From Epiperipatus broadwayi (lineage: Eukaryota; Onychophora; Udeonychophora; Euonychophora; Peripatidae): DNA of 64,000 nucleotides. Position numbers and translations under genes: made by a program. Where the stretch lies: assembly GCA_028023455.1 (NCBI GenBank), contig JAQFVV010006653.1, forward strand, positions 60,001-124,000. Reading direction: 5' to 3'. Below, piece after piece: positions 22,799 through 33,302 of the stretch (its first letter is position 1; each line of letters opens with the position of its first letter). The notes beneath the pieces were generated by a model. The model ran no database searches, had not been told where the DNA came from, and saw only the letters and a program-made list of their open reading frames with translations.

Positions 22799-24981
22799 CT
22801 AACAGAAAATACATATTTCAAGATTGTAATGTTCTTAATAAATTTAACACAGGAAGTGATCATCGATTAGTAAGGTGTAAGATACGTGTTAATGTAAAAC
22901 TAGAGAGACAAAAATTATTAAGAAAAACAATATTTACAGTTGATATTCCTAATCTTCAGAAACATTCTAATGAATTTAAATTAGAACTTACAAATCGGTT
23001 TCAAGTATTAGTAGATTTTGAACATGATTCAGATTTGAATGAAATTAATATGAAAATAACTGATACACTTTTGAAAACTGCAACAAAGATAGCTGGTAGA
23101 AAGAAACAGCAATTGACCAATAAAATTTCTACTGAGACTAGAGAATTTATGAAGAAAAGAAGGAATATGAAGATATACAAAAATGATGCATTAAAAAGAA
23201 TTGAATATCTTGAATTTTGTAAAATGGTGCGGAAAAGAGTTGAAAATGATATAAGAAAGTATAACTGTGAACTAGCAAGGAAAGCTGTAGAAGAAAATAA
23301 AAGTCTTAAGAATGTAAAACAACATTTTGGTATTGGTAGGAAATTTATATCTGCAATAAGAAAAAAAGATGGAATTATTACTAAAAGGAGAGATGACATC
23401 ATGAAATTGGTAGAAGATTTTTATCAAGAATTATATAGTAATAAAGAACAAGTACCTCCTATATCTATTACATCTTCCAAATTGCCCAGAATTTTAAATG
23501 AAGAAGTGAGACATGCAATTAAATGTATGAAGAAAGGAAAGGCTCCAGGTAATGATGGAATTATAATTGATATATTAAAAGAAGCAGGTGAAGAAATAGA
23601 AATTTTTTTAGCAAAGTTATATACCAAATGTCTAAATGATAAAGATGTACCGGATGATTGGAAGAATGCAGTAATAATATTAATATTTAAAAAAGGTGAT
23701 AAAGAAGATATTAGAAATTACAGACCTATCAGCCTTTTATCAGTTTTATATAAAATTTTTACCAAGATAATTACTACTCGTCTACAGAGAACATTGGATT
23801 TCCACCAACCAAGAGAACAAGCCAGATTTAAAAGTGGTTTTAGTACAGTAGATCATATCCAGGTATTGAGAGAAGTTATAGAAAGGACAAATGAATATGA
23901 GTTGCCATTATGCTTAGGATTTGTAGATTATGAAAAGGCATTTGATTCTATAAACATTTCTTCAGTGATTAAAGCATTAGATCATCAAGGTATAGATCCA
24001 GGATATTGTCATATTTTAAAGAATATTTATAAAAATGCAACAGCAACAATTAGATTACATAATGACACTGGGAAAGTCAACATTGAGAAAGGTGTAAGAC
24101 AAGGTGACTCCATATCTCCAAAACTTTTTACAGCAGTGCTGCATGAAGTATTTTGTGGATTAAAATGGGAAACTAAAGAAGTGAAAGTAAATGGTGATTA
24201 TTTAAGTCATTTAGATTTCGCAGATGATGTAGTTGTTTTTGCAAATAATGCTTCAGATCTGCAGGAAATGTTGCAGGAATTATCAGATGAAAGTAGGAAA
24301 GTAGGACTAAAGATAAATGTTAAAAAGACTAAAGTAATGTTTAATCGATTTGCTCAAAATATGAAAATAAAGATTGATTATGATGAATTAGAAGAAGTTA
24401 ACAGTTACAAATACCTTGGTCAGATTATTAATACAGATGGAAACATAATGGAGGAAATTAATCATAGAATTAAACTTGGTTGGAGTGCTTTTGGTAGAAA
24501 TAACTTGATACTAAAAGGACATATGCCTATGTGTTTGAAAAGGAAGGTTTTTAACAAATGTGTTTTACCAGTTCTTACTTATGGATCTGAGATTTGGACA
24601 CTTAATAGAAGAGCAATTCAGAGACTTCAGACCACTCAAAGGAGTATGGAGAGATGTATGTTGGGAGTAACAAGAAGAGATCGAAAACGCAATGTATGGG
24701 TAAGAGAACAAACAGGTGTTACTGACCTCATTGAAAAAATTAAAAGATTGAAGTGGAGTTGGGCTGGACATATTGTTAGAAGAGATGATAATAGATGGAC
24801 AATTGAAATTTTAAACTGGATTCCAAGAGATTGTAAAAGACCCAGAAAGAGACCACATGTGAGATGGATGGATGAAATAAGAAAGTATGCAGGGGTGATG
24901 TGGAGAAGAGAAGCTAAAGATTGGAGAAGATGGATTAAACTTGGAGAGACCTTCATCCTGCAGTGGATTGATAATGGTTGA
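22783..24981 (+). CDS. LINE A reverse transcriptase (ORF 3' part)
   Basis: 732 codons, open to the end of the element. The ATG is only an internal Met after the frameshift. Order: last endonuclease block GSDHRLVRCKIRV (about residue 25); a lysine-rich linker; IRNYRPISLLSVLYKIF (about 311); FVDYEKAFDSIN (about 383) with the first catalytic Asp; GVRQGDSISPKLF (about 443); HLDFADDVVVFA (about 477) with the FADD catalytic pair; YKYLGQIINTDG; GSEIWTLNRRAIQRLQT; and a basic C-terminus with AGHIVRRDDNRWT and RPHVRWMDEIRK. All RT catalytic residues are present. Minus-strand ORFs here are shadows. With the single upstream frameshift repaired by nature this would be a complete LINE protein; as it stands the domain would need its own initiation. 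Confidence 0.9.
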   Translation: MDYILTNRKYIFQDCNVLNKFNTGSDHRLVRCKIRVNVKLERQKLLRKTIFTVDIPNLQKHSNEFKLELTNRFQVLVDFEHDSDLNEINMKITDTLLKTATKIAGRKKQQLTNKISTETREFMKKRRNMKIYKNDALKRIEYLEFCKMVRKRVENDIRKYNCELARKAVEENKSLKNVKQHFGIGRKFISAIRKKDGIITKRRDDIMKLVEDFYQELYSNKEQVPPISITSSKLPRILNEEVRHAIKCMKKGKAPGNDGIIIDILKEAGEEIEIFLAKLYTKCLNDKDVPDDWKNAVIILIFKKGDKEDIRNYRPISLLSVLYKIFTKIITTRLQRTLDFHQPREQARFKSGFSTVDHIQVLREVIERTNEYELPLCLGFVDYEKAFDSINISSVIKALDHQGIDPGYCHILKNIYKNATATIRLHNDTGKVNIEKGVRQGDSISPKLFTAVLHEVFCGLKWETKEVKVNGDYLSHLDFADDVVVFANNASDLQEMLQELSDESRKVGLKINVKKTKVMFNRFAQNMKIKIDYDELEEVNSYKYLGQIINTDGNIMEEINHRIKLGWSAFGRNNLILKGHMPMCLKRKVFNKCVLPVLTYGSEIWTLNRRAIQRLQTTQRSMERCMLGVTRRDRKRNVWVREQTGVTDLIEKIKRLKWSWAGHIVRRDDNRWTIEILNWIPRDCKRPRKRPHVRWMDEIRKYAGVMWRREAKDWRRWIKLGETFILQWIDNG

Positions 24982-24992
24982 TAATGATGATG

Positions 24993-25002
24993 AAATCATC
25001 AT
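24993..25002. repeat. LINE A target-site duplication (right)
   Basis: AAATCATCAT, identical to 21688-21697, directly after the ATGATG tail. Confidence 0.7.
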
Positions 25003-26105
25003 AATTTATATTACATCGTTTTATCAAAGAAAATAATCCCTTTTATTTAAGAGGCTTAATTTGATTACAAGCATTTTATTTAAAGTAAGTAATTTTGCAA
25101 AGCAAAAAAAAAAAATTGTTAAAGCAATCAATTAAAAAAATATATTACAAAAACGACAGTTTTTCCATAGGCTGAGTGTATTTGCCAGCAAACAATTTGT
25201 CTGTAATCTTTTATTGGAGAATCCTTTGAATTTCCAGTAAATAATCTTTTTATTATATATAGTTGTCCATAATGTTGTCAAATTTGCACACCAAATAAAA
25301 CAGGTATATTTAAAAAAATTAATTTTAATTTAGCTTTATTAATACCTTGCCACATACATTTCTGAAGTATACCAAACAGGCTGGGTTGTTCTAAAAACTT
25401 TTTTTTCCAATTTTTCAATTGTGAATTTCTTATATTTATTTATATAACATTAAAATCTTTTAATTTACATTAAATCTTAAAAATTTTGGTATTTTCTTAT
25501 ATAAATGCTCTATTGGTGAGTTTATAGCTACATGTTATGTCAAAAGTTTATGGTTCAAATTCACAATGATCTCAGTATTCAAAATGAAGTTTATCATCAT
25601 CATTACAATCAATATCTATTTACTGTATGATTTTAGCTATTGGTGAGTTTATAATTATATGTTATGTTAAAAGTTTATGGTTCAAATATTCAAAATGAAG
25701 TTTATTATCATCATTACAATCAACATCCATTGACTCTCTGATTTTAGTAACCTATTTCTATATTTTATATAAGCTCAAACCAGATTTGTTATATTTTCAG
25801 CTAAAAAAATATTTTAAGAGTTTAAATGATTTGCTAATAAACTGATTGCCACATAATTCATTCATTTTTTGCACTTTTTGTTATCTTATGTCTTGATTGC
25901 TACATTAACCATTAATACAATATTATCAAATTTGAATGTCATTAATATATTAAATCATTTAGCCCTTCTCCCAAAAATTTATTTTTGAAATCTAAAATTT
26001 AAGTTTTATTTATTATAGCTTTTATTAAGATTATCTCCTTCAGAGATATAATTTTCTTAAAGTCTTTTATCAAATTTATATATTAGTTACTAATTTTAAT
26101 TAATA
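25003..26105. other. No gene seen; one tandem duplication
   Basis: A+T-rich DNA. The stretch near 25255-25310 resembles the sequence left of the LINE A insertion (about 21590-21660), so the LINE may have split an older repeat. Confidence 0.45.
25512..25747 (+). repeat. Tandem duplication with tRNA-like boxes
   Basis: Unit 1 is 25512-25638 and unit 2 is 25639-25747, the latter with about 20 bp missing. Each unit has an A-box-like 'attggtgagtttata' and a B-box-like 'tatggttcaaat', so it may be a duplicated SINE head. Weak as an RNA gene, strong as a duplication. Confidence 0.6.
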
Positions 26106-26513
26106 TAATCTCTATATTTTCAAGGAAATCAAATCATATATCACATGACTTAATTTTATAAGCTTGTATTACAAATGTTATATAATGAACTTGTCAGTAG
26201 CTCTTAACAAACTTTACAGAATTATCCCGAGACTGTTTTTTAACTCTGGCTGTCATCGGAGAGTTGCTAGGATATTCCAGCATTAGATTTAAAATACCAT
26301 ATCATGCTCAGCACTTTATCTAATGTTTAACTATTAAGTAGAAAATCGGAAATTTTCAGATATCCATATGTCTTCAAATCCAGCTATCTAACGTAAATAG
26401 TCATATGGGACAGAACCAAGTTCAGACACACCATATATTAATAGCTTTAGATATTCTGTAAAACTTGTTAAGAGCTATTGGCAAGCTCATTATATAATAT
26501 AGTCTCTATATGT
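26106..26513 (-). repeat. Hammerhead-bearing repeat, family E, degenerate copy
   Basis: Same family as the tandem pair at 47478-48130: shared blocks around 'cagctatctaac' and 'ccatatattaatag' occur in the same order. The ribozyme region (26218-26284, minus strand) is decayed: CTGANGA reads CCGATGA and GAAA is altered, though flanks resembling the distal stem (GGAATATCC / GGGATAATTC) persist. Confidence 0.6.
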
Positions 26514-27610
26514 TTTTTTAAAGCAATAGATACAGAATTTATAATTGCCCACTTTGAAATTTGAGTGAATAATTTTGATGCACTTAGAATTATATGTAGG
26601 TGTGAACTTAATTATATGCATGTGTAAACACAACATATAATTTTTATTCTCTCTGTACATGAATACACATATAATTTCTTAAGGTTAGAATTAAATTCTC
26701 ATGATTGAATATAAACTAACAAAAAATCATTTTAGTTCAATAACTAAAGCTAAATTATACTCTTCTCACTAGAAACTACTCTTTCATGCATTAATTTGTG
26801 AGTCAAAAAAAGGAAGTAGATGGAAAAGAAAAAGAAATGGAGGATATGGAGATATTGGAAGAAAAGAGAAAAAGTTCATATATGTCTGTGATTTAGTAGT
26901 TATTCTATTATTTTTTTATTCAAAGAACACCTTTGTTTTTAGTTAAAAGATATTTATGGTAAAAGAATTAAATATATCAATATATAAAAACCAAGTAACA
27001 AAATTACAAGTGTGTTGAGGCGCTGGCAAGAGAAGCTATAATAAATACTTATATGAATCGATAAAATAATTGACAGCTGAGCGCTTTCGATGCGTGATGC
27101 GTTTTGCCTCATATTCATAGCCGTACAAAAAACAAATAGTGCAGAGTAGAATGATTTAAATTATTTAATTAGCCCAACGTTTGGAAATATCAAAGCAAGT
27201 GTCACGTCTGTTAATGGAGTTGTTGTTGCTAGTAATAAAGTACGCTTTGATTTTTCGTTTACAGTCGTTCTTCTCAATGCATACTATCCTAGGGTTGGAG
27301 GGTTCAAATATGTGACCGGTTTTTTTTTTGAGTGCTCCAAAAATATTGATGGATTGTCATTATTTTCTGTGCTCTTTTATATGTGTATTTGTGCTGAGTG
27401 GTTCTATTGTTAATAGTGGCTTCGGTTTCACCGTAGTAAATAGCACGGCATTCAGGTTAAGTAAATAAATATGAGTATTGAGAGGCTATATAATTTTAAA
27501 ATGAAGTTATTAAATTATGTGCAGTGTAGTAGCATCAAATTTAGGTTTCATATAATTCACCAGCCTTCATTTTTTTAGGATTTAGCCATGCTAATTTCAT
27601 AGTTGGCATA
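26514..27610. other. No gene seen
   Basis: A+T-rich. A more mixed patch near 27010-27300 has no ORF or repeat I can assign. Confidence 0.5.
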
Positions 27611-27790
27611 GTTTTTATTTTCAGTTAAAACTGTATACATTAACTGAACGTTATTCCATAATTCATATATACAATATGCAATTAATAAATGCTTATATAA
27701 GTTTTTATTTTCAGTTAAAACTGTGTACATTAACTGAACGTTATTCCATAATTCATATATATAATATGCAATTAATAAATGCTTATATAT
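27611..27790. repeat. Two-copy 90-bp tandem duplication
   Basis: 27611-27700 and 27701-27790 differ at only a couple of positions (gtatac/gtgtac; tatatac/tatatat). Confidence 0.9.
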
Positions 27791-28582
27791 AAATTATTTG
27801 TAAGTAAATATTATATTTTGAAAAGGCGTAACATAGCTCCAGTAGTGAAGTTTTGTAAACATATATTTGATATCATTTTTAAAATATTTTTTTAAAACTT
27901 TTGCAAATGTGAATACTGCTAATATTCTGATGCTTAGATGTCATCAGTGATTAAGTTCATCGGGAGAAGTCTCTAATGTGAATGGAGCATTACTATTACA
28001 TTTTTTATTTAGTCTTTTAATCATTCCGAGTAAGAAAATGACACATTTTATTTGAAGTTTCTATTTAAATAAGTTATTTGATCTTATTTATTAGCAAGTC
28101 TTTAGAATGCTTTTTAAAACTAAGTCGCATTAAAAATGAATATATAAAGCCACTAGTTAGTAGAAATCATGTCTGATAAATGTAGTTAGTAATTTCCCAG
28201 CAGGCCACAGTCACTTTTATTACCTAAAAAAAAAACTAATGGAGCTTTCAATTACAAAAGACTGTAATTATTGGCATTAACCACAACAACCATTCTTAAT
28301 TAAAAAAATTTATATTACTTCTAAGAATTATTAATCTTTTTTTAAAAAAAACAACAGCAACAACAACGTTATATATAGAATATTTATTTTTTAAAAAAAG
28401 CAAAACAGATAAAGTATTATTTCTTTTATATAATAATAATGGAAAACTATTCAGGAAAGTTTGAAATTTTAATAAACACAATATCTAAGCATTTTCAAAT
28501 TACATTCAAATTAAGGAAAGAAAATATTTTATTTCTTTAATTTTTTTTGTTTAACTACATATGTATTTAATGGATAGTGTCC
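27791..28582. other. No gene seen
   Basis: A+T-rich with homopolymers and a CAA-repeat-like patch near 28350. No assignable element. Confidence 0.5.
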
Positions 28583-29012
28583 TATACGTGAGGGGTCAGA
28601 GTGACTTCAGGTCAACATGAGCATGACAACAATATTGGCATCAGCATGAGATTTGGGAATTCTGTCATCAGATTTTCAATGGTATGGATGGCTGAAGAGT
28701 TGGAGGTTGGAGTAGGTTGAAGCCTGTCCATTAAAGTGTAAGGATTGCTATCTTAATATAAACTGAGCACTGATTATATATATAATATAGAAATTATTTG
28801 ATTATATATATGGAAGATGGTAATCTGGACCAACTGATGAGTGCTGGTTTAGCATGGAATACATATATTGGTGATTATTTATCTTTTCTGCATGTGTAGG
28901 GTCATGTGTATCAGTAGTATAAGATAGTGTGGATGGTGTGGTAAAGAGGTTTGAAAGTCTGAGTTCAAATCCCCTATATTTACAATTAGGCTCCAGGTTT
29001 AAGAGTGCCTGG
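28583..29012 (+). repeat. Hammerhead-bearing repeat, family D, copy 2
   Basis: Complete-looking unit: 5' body with 'aggggtcagagtgacttcag', 'gaagcctgtccattaaag', the ribozyme region, and a 3' body with 'gagttcaaatccc'. No coding capacity. Confidence 0.72.
28816..28883 (+). ncRNA. Hammerhead-like motif, family D copy 2 (core mutated)
   Basis: CCAA 28830-28833, CTGATGA 28834-28840, stem II GTGCT/AGCAT (28841-28855) and TTGG 28868-28871 are kept, but GAAA reads GGAA at 28856-28859. Probably inactive. Confidence 0.65.
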
Positions 29013-29404
29013 TATTTCAAATCTTAACTACATATTAATTATTTCTTTATTTAATTAATATTAATAAGCCATTAAGCTAACACTATATAAAATAAATATC
29101 TTATTTATTTAATTAAGTAATTTTTATAGATTTCCTATAAAATTGTAAGTCTTGCAATTATTAATATGATTATTTTTAAATAGATAATATTGTTAAATCC
29201 ATGTAATTATTGTTCGTTGATTGTAATCTCAAAACTTGAAATATTTCAATGGTCAACCAACCAAAAGCTAGCTCTAAGAGGCTTGTGGACAGATACATTT
29301 TTTGCTTTAACACTTTTTTTTTAACATATTAGCATAACATCTAAAATAACAAAATATTTGACCTAATGATGCATTCAGATATGATATTTGTTGAAAATAT
29401 ATTT
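29013..29404. other. No gene seen
   Basis: A+T-rich spacer between family D and family E repeats. Confidence 0.5.
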
Positions 29405-29605
29405 ATGCATATAGATATACACATATTACAAAGAAATCAAGTTCATATGTCACATAACCTAATTTAACAAGCGTGTATTACAAATGTTATATATAGAGCT
29501 CGCACCTCACTGAGGAAGTCAGTAGCAGAAACCGTTCTGGGGTTAGGGATAGTCTGCAAAGCTCATTAAGAGATTATTTATGAGCTCTGTATATAATATA
29601 CACTT
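29405..29605 (+). repeat. Family E hammerhead repeat, short foldback derivative
   Basis: The ribozyme remnant at 29505-29553 (CCTCA, CTGAGGA, GAAAC, TGGGG) is flanked on both sides by inverted versions of the same tail: 'acaaatgttatatatagagc' on the left and 'gagctctgtatataatata' on the right. The cleavage triplet region reads GTTC, so stem III is degraded. Confidence 0.55.
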
Positions 29606-29943
29606 ATATATGTATAGGTGGAGTTAAAATATATAATATAAAAATATTGAAAAGCAAATTTGAAATGACTTTATCACTTTGAGAATTAGAAAATATATAT
29701 TTATATAATACATTTTTATAAAAATATTTGTTATTAAAGAATAGTAAGAATAAAATTAATGTTCATAATTTGAAGAAGCTATTACAGCACAAATTAAAAT
29801 TTAAAAATATATTTATATTATACTGATTGTTTTTTTTCATATGTAAATAGAGGGATTTGAATTTAGGATTTGTCAGTCTATATTTATTTCCCACTTCATT
29901 TCAAGCAACTGATACACATGATCACATAACATACAAAAAAGAT

Positions 29944-30008
29944 AAATGATCCCAGTGTATGTATTTCATGCAGAACTAGTACTTATCAATTGGCCAGATC
30001 ATAATCTC
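29944..30008 (-). ncRNA. Hammerhead-like motif, family D copy 3 (degenerate)
   Basis: Minus strand: the CTGATGA site reads TTGATAA and the GAAA site is intact within 'catgaaatac'. Probably inactive. Confidence 0.5.
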
Positions 30009-30435
30009 TCTCACATATACACAGTCAGTGCTTGATTTACATTAAGATAATTCCCTAAACTTTATTGGACAGGGTTCAATCTTCTCACCCTTCCAACTAT
30101 TTAACCATCCATTTCATTGAAAAACCAATGATGGAATACTCAAAGCTCTTATTGAATTTGATATTGTAATCATATCCATATAGATCATATCAATCTAACC
30201 CCTTATATTACCAGACTATTATATATCCATGTATATTAATAGGAGAGGGATACACATAACATATACTATGATGTCATCTATTTCCAAGGCAATATGTAAT
30301 TTGCTTATATTGAATATTTTTTATATATGCAAATAGAGGGATTTAAACAGGATTTTTTCAGTCTATATTCATCCTCCATTCCATCTCAAGCAACTGAAAC
30401 ACACAACTACATACATGTGAAAAAGATAAAAGATC

Positions 30436-30490
30436 CCCAATATATATATATATATATATCATGCAGAACCAGCACTCATCAGTTGAGGGG
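30436..30490 (-). ncRNA. Hammerhead-like motif, family D copy 4, stem III expanded by TA repeats
   Basis: Minus strand: CTGATGA and stem II GTGC/GCAT are intact. GAAA has become GATA and runs into about nine TA repeats before TTGG, so the A/T-rich stem III became a microsatellite. Confidence 0.6.
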
Positions 30491-30696
30491 TTAGATTGAC
30501 ATGATGTCTTCATGGGTATGACTACAATATCAAATTTAGTTAGGGCTTTGAGGCATTCCATCAGTTTTTCAATGAAATGAACAGTTGAAAAGTTGAAAGG
30601 GTGAGAAGATTGAAGCCTATCCAGCCTGTCCAATAAATTTTAAGGAATTGCTATCTTAATATATAAATCTGACCTCTGATTGTATATATATGTGGG

Positions 30697-30765
30697 ACAT
30701 TATAATCTGCCCAACTGATGAGAACTGGTTCTGCATGAAATACTTATATTGAGAGTCATTTATAT
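30697..30765 (+). ncRNA. Hammerhead-like motif, family D copy 5
   Basis: CCAA 30711-30714, CTGATGA 30715-30721 and GAAA 30737-30740 are intact, with a stem III-like ATACTTAT. Stem II has one mismatch and TTGG reads TTGA. Confidence 0.6.
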
Positions 30766-31032
30766 TTTTTCTTGTATGTAGTTATGTGCACCAGTTGCTC
30801 GAGTTGGAGTAGAGGTTGAATATAGATTGAAAAATCATAAGTTCAAATCCCTCTACTTAAATATATTTATAGTAAAAGTTAAGGATTATGACGATTATAT
30901 GCAAAGTATGGGTCAGTTGTTGTTGAAATACATGAATTGGTGATAAATAAGTATGTCCTAATTCATTTTGATTTATTGACATCAACTAAGTAAATTGTTT
31001 GTTTTGTTTTTATACTTACACATATCCTTATA

Positions 31033-31255
31033 CTTTTGGCGGCATCAGTGAGTTATACATTAGATAAAGTCTTGGGCTTCTGGTATTTTTAATCTAATGC
31101 TTGAATATCCTGGCACCTCACTGACAATGCCAAAAGCAGAAACTGGTCTGGGGTTGAGGATATTCTCAAAGCTTATTAAGAACTTATTTTGTGAGCTTTA
31201 TATATAACATTTGTAAATACAAGCTTATTAAGTTAAGTCATGTGACATTTGACTT
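31033..31255 (+). repeat. Family E hammerhead repeat, partial
   Basis: An inverted half-ribozyme ('ttttggcggcatcagtgag', 31037-31055) precedes a nearly complete plus-strand ribozyme at 31103-31165. The family E tail follows ('cttattaag', 'gtgagctttatatataaca'), ending near 'gtcatgtgacatttgacttg'. Confidence 0.62.
31103..31165 (+). ncRNA. Hammerhead-like motif, family E
   Basis: Distal stem I GAATATCC (31103-31110) pairs perfectly with GGATATTC (31158-31165). Proximal stem I pairs CCTCA (31116-31120) with TGGGG (31149-31153), with one G-U. Stem II TGC (31128-31130) pairs with GCA (31136-31138). GAAA is at 31139-31142 and the GTC cleavage triplet at 31146-31148. The one defect is CTGACAA at 31121-31127, where G8 is A, so cleavage is probably lost. 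Confidence 0.72.
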
Positions 31256-31631
31256 GATTTTTTTTTTGTCATCCTTATACTTTTAAAAGTATTAAGTTAC
31301 CCCCTTTCAATAAAAATTCTATATACTATTAATTTAGTTGAAGTATTTATAAAATTAAGATGAAATGTTCTATTTTTAAATTTTTTAATATTGCAGCATT
31401 ATAATCTTTGTCGCACTTTTTACTAAAAAGCGAAAAAAGATATTTAAATTGATTCATATTCTTATGCTAATATGTATCTAAGCTAAAAGGTGGTAAAGTT
31501 GTTTTTTTTCTAAAATATGTTTTTTAAACATCAGACCAAATCATTATAAGTCACATCCAAATTGTAAAAACATTTTTTACATTATTTGACAGTATACTAA
31601 AGCCTTAAGCCAAAAAAAAAAACAAAACCTA
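31256..31631. other. No gene seen
   Basis: A+T-rich, ending in an A run at about 31612-31622 directly before the SINE. Confidence 0.5.
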
Positions 31632-31727
31632 GTCTAGCGTTGGTGACCTAGTGGTTAGCATAGCTGCCTTCCAAGCAGCTGGCCCAGGTTTGCTTCCCGG
31701 TCATGCTTTGACATATGAGAAAAAAAC
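31632..31727 (+). repeat. SINE family A, tRNA-Gly(TCC)-like, copy 1
   Basis: The head from 31637 follows tRNA-Gly: A-box region 'ggtgacctagtggttagca', anticodon arm 'ctgccttccaagcag' with anticodon TCC, and B-box region 'ggtttgcttccc'. A short unique tail 'tttgacatatgag' ends in A's. The same tail in two other copies (57251-57360, 63908-64000) shows that this is a SINE and not a tRNA gene. A short flanking repeat 'aaaaccta' may be the target duplication. Confidence 0.8.
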
Positions 31728-33246
31728 CTATTTTGCTTCTAATTAATTCACTTTAAAAATTACACCCTCAAACTATATTGCATTTTAATACCTGTTTCAT
31801 GAACTACCTATAAATTGCTTCATAACCTCTGTCATACATATATGAAAACAAATTGGAATTAGTATATATCCCTGATAAAATCAGTTTTCATTTCAAATAT
31901 TTTAATTTTCCTACATCAGTAATAGTATTACTTTTTTTTTTTTTTTATCAATGTCTAATCTATATAAAATGTACAAGATTTAATATATCAGTACTTGGGG
32001 ATAATGAGGATAAACTAAACAGAATGCAAGTAAAATAAATGGAGTTTGTATTTACTTTGGAATAAGAATAAATGCAGCTAAAATTAAACCAAACAGTAAG
32101 TAGAAAGACTGAAAGTTTAAGTATGATAGTCATCAGGGTGTTATTAGTGCTTTTAATACCTATTTAGTGATAATAAAAATAGTCCTAAAGAATTTATAGT
32201 AAGAATTTCAAGAGATAATTGGTTAGATAAATATTTAATTCTTTTTAAATTCTCACTATAAATTCTTTAATGGTTTAAGAGATTATTCTATGGCTTTTTA
32301 AAGTTAAAATTAAAAAAATAATTTTTTAAAGTATTTGTTGAAGTACTGTTTTATATGAAGCAGAGTCCTGGATAGCTAGAAAAAAAGAGATGAATAGAAA
32401 AGATAAAAGAAACGTGTTGAAAGAGAACACAAAGAGTGACAAAAATAGAGGTAGGAGAAAACAATTCATTTATGAATCTAATTAAAATACATAGCTATGA
32501 GGTTTTGAGATCAAAGCTAATAATAAGAACATAGTAAAAGATGGACTTGTTTGATATGCAGAACCCACTTTTTAAAAGATGATTGATGATGATTATCCAC
32601 AATAAATAAAAAATTGAATGGCTTATTGTTCAGATACTGGAAATAATACAACTGGACGTGATCCATGGATCTTAATCTCCAGAGTTCAGTGCTCTACTAC
32701 TGTACCAATCCACAAGAGCATCATGGGAATGATAGAGATAGTGGAATTATGAAAATATGATTGTAGGTTTGATAGAATGAGAGAAATATAAGTAAAGGAA
32801 AAAGGGAAGATTAATGATCTTAAAAAAGTGTGGCTATAACTGGAAAATGAAACAATATATATATATAAAAGAATCAGACAGATTAATGGGAAAATCCTAT
32901 CTTTTGTATAATAATTAGTAATGATGATAGCTTTATTAAATAAGGTATTTTAATTACTGGTATTATCCACATAAATAATCATGTGAAAAAATTATCTTAT
33001 ATATGTATGTAGTTCAGTTTTTAAATCAATTCATTGAAGAATATTTCATTCATGATTAGAACTATACCTTATTATTTGACTAAATATAGATTGAGAAATA
33101 ATTTGTGAAATGGCAACAATTTTAAATATCCTTTTGCAATTTGTTTCAAAGACAAGTAAATAGTCTCATAATTTTTGAATATAATATGACTTGAGCAAAA
33201 CAATGAAGAATGAATTACTGCAATCAATTCATGTTTCAAAAGTAAA
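31728..33246. other. No gene seen
   Basis: A+T-rich. A minus-strand tRNA-like stretch (about 32640-32720, 'gtagtagagcactgaactct') may be an old SINE head, too degraded to call. Confidence 0.45.
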
Positions 33247-33302
33247 CTAAGAACATCACATGATCACCATTTCTTATGCCTGCACAAGCTGTTTATATAG
33301 AA
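33247..33302 (-). repeat. Family C repeat, left fragment split by LINE B
   Basis: Ends '...cacaagctgtttatatag', then LINE B copy 2 begins. The rest of the repeat resumes at 34830. Confidence 0.65.

Larger units (their letters stand above)
21698..24992 (+). mobile_element. LINE family A (RTE/BovB-like), full-length copy
   Basis: About 3.3 kb, with a 5' UTR of roughly 330 bp, one ORF broken by a single frameshift, and a short TGATAATGATGATG tail. The 10-bp duplication on both sides marks the ends. The layout (short element, endonuclease plus RT in one ORF, simple-repeat tail) and the protein blocks identify the RTE clade; BovB-related proteins are often mis-named craniofacial development protein 2-like. 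It is the least damaged LINE in the window and may be recent. Sister copies: 7852-11119, 49182-49327, 51350-54840, 60877-61418 and 62038-63907. Confidence 0.93.
29869..30862. repeat. Family D array: two minus-strand units then one inverted plus-strand unit
   Basis: Unit D3 (minus, about 29869-30240) and D4 (minus, about 30310-30490) lie in direct tandem. D4 ends at its ribozyme core and is joined at about 30490 to a complete plus-strand unit D5 (to 30862). The D3 and D4 ribozyme sites are roughly 490 bp apart. Direct and inverted partial copies at one locus are typical of Penelope-like terminal repeats and retrozymes. D5 ends with an A/B-box-like tRNA-like stretch (30782-30860). Confidence 0.65.

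Noticed and set aside
23001-23402. 133-codon minus ORF, also seen at 9443-9844 on plus
   Set aside because: Antisense shadow of the LINE A linker, conserved only because the sense strand is.
31637-31710. Functional tRNA-Gly gene
   Set aside because: Head similarity is good, but the T arm and acceptor 3' strand are imperfect and a SINE tail shared with two other copies follows.
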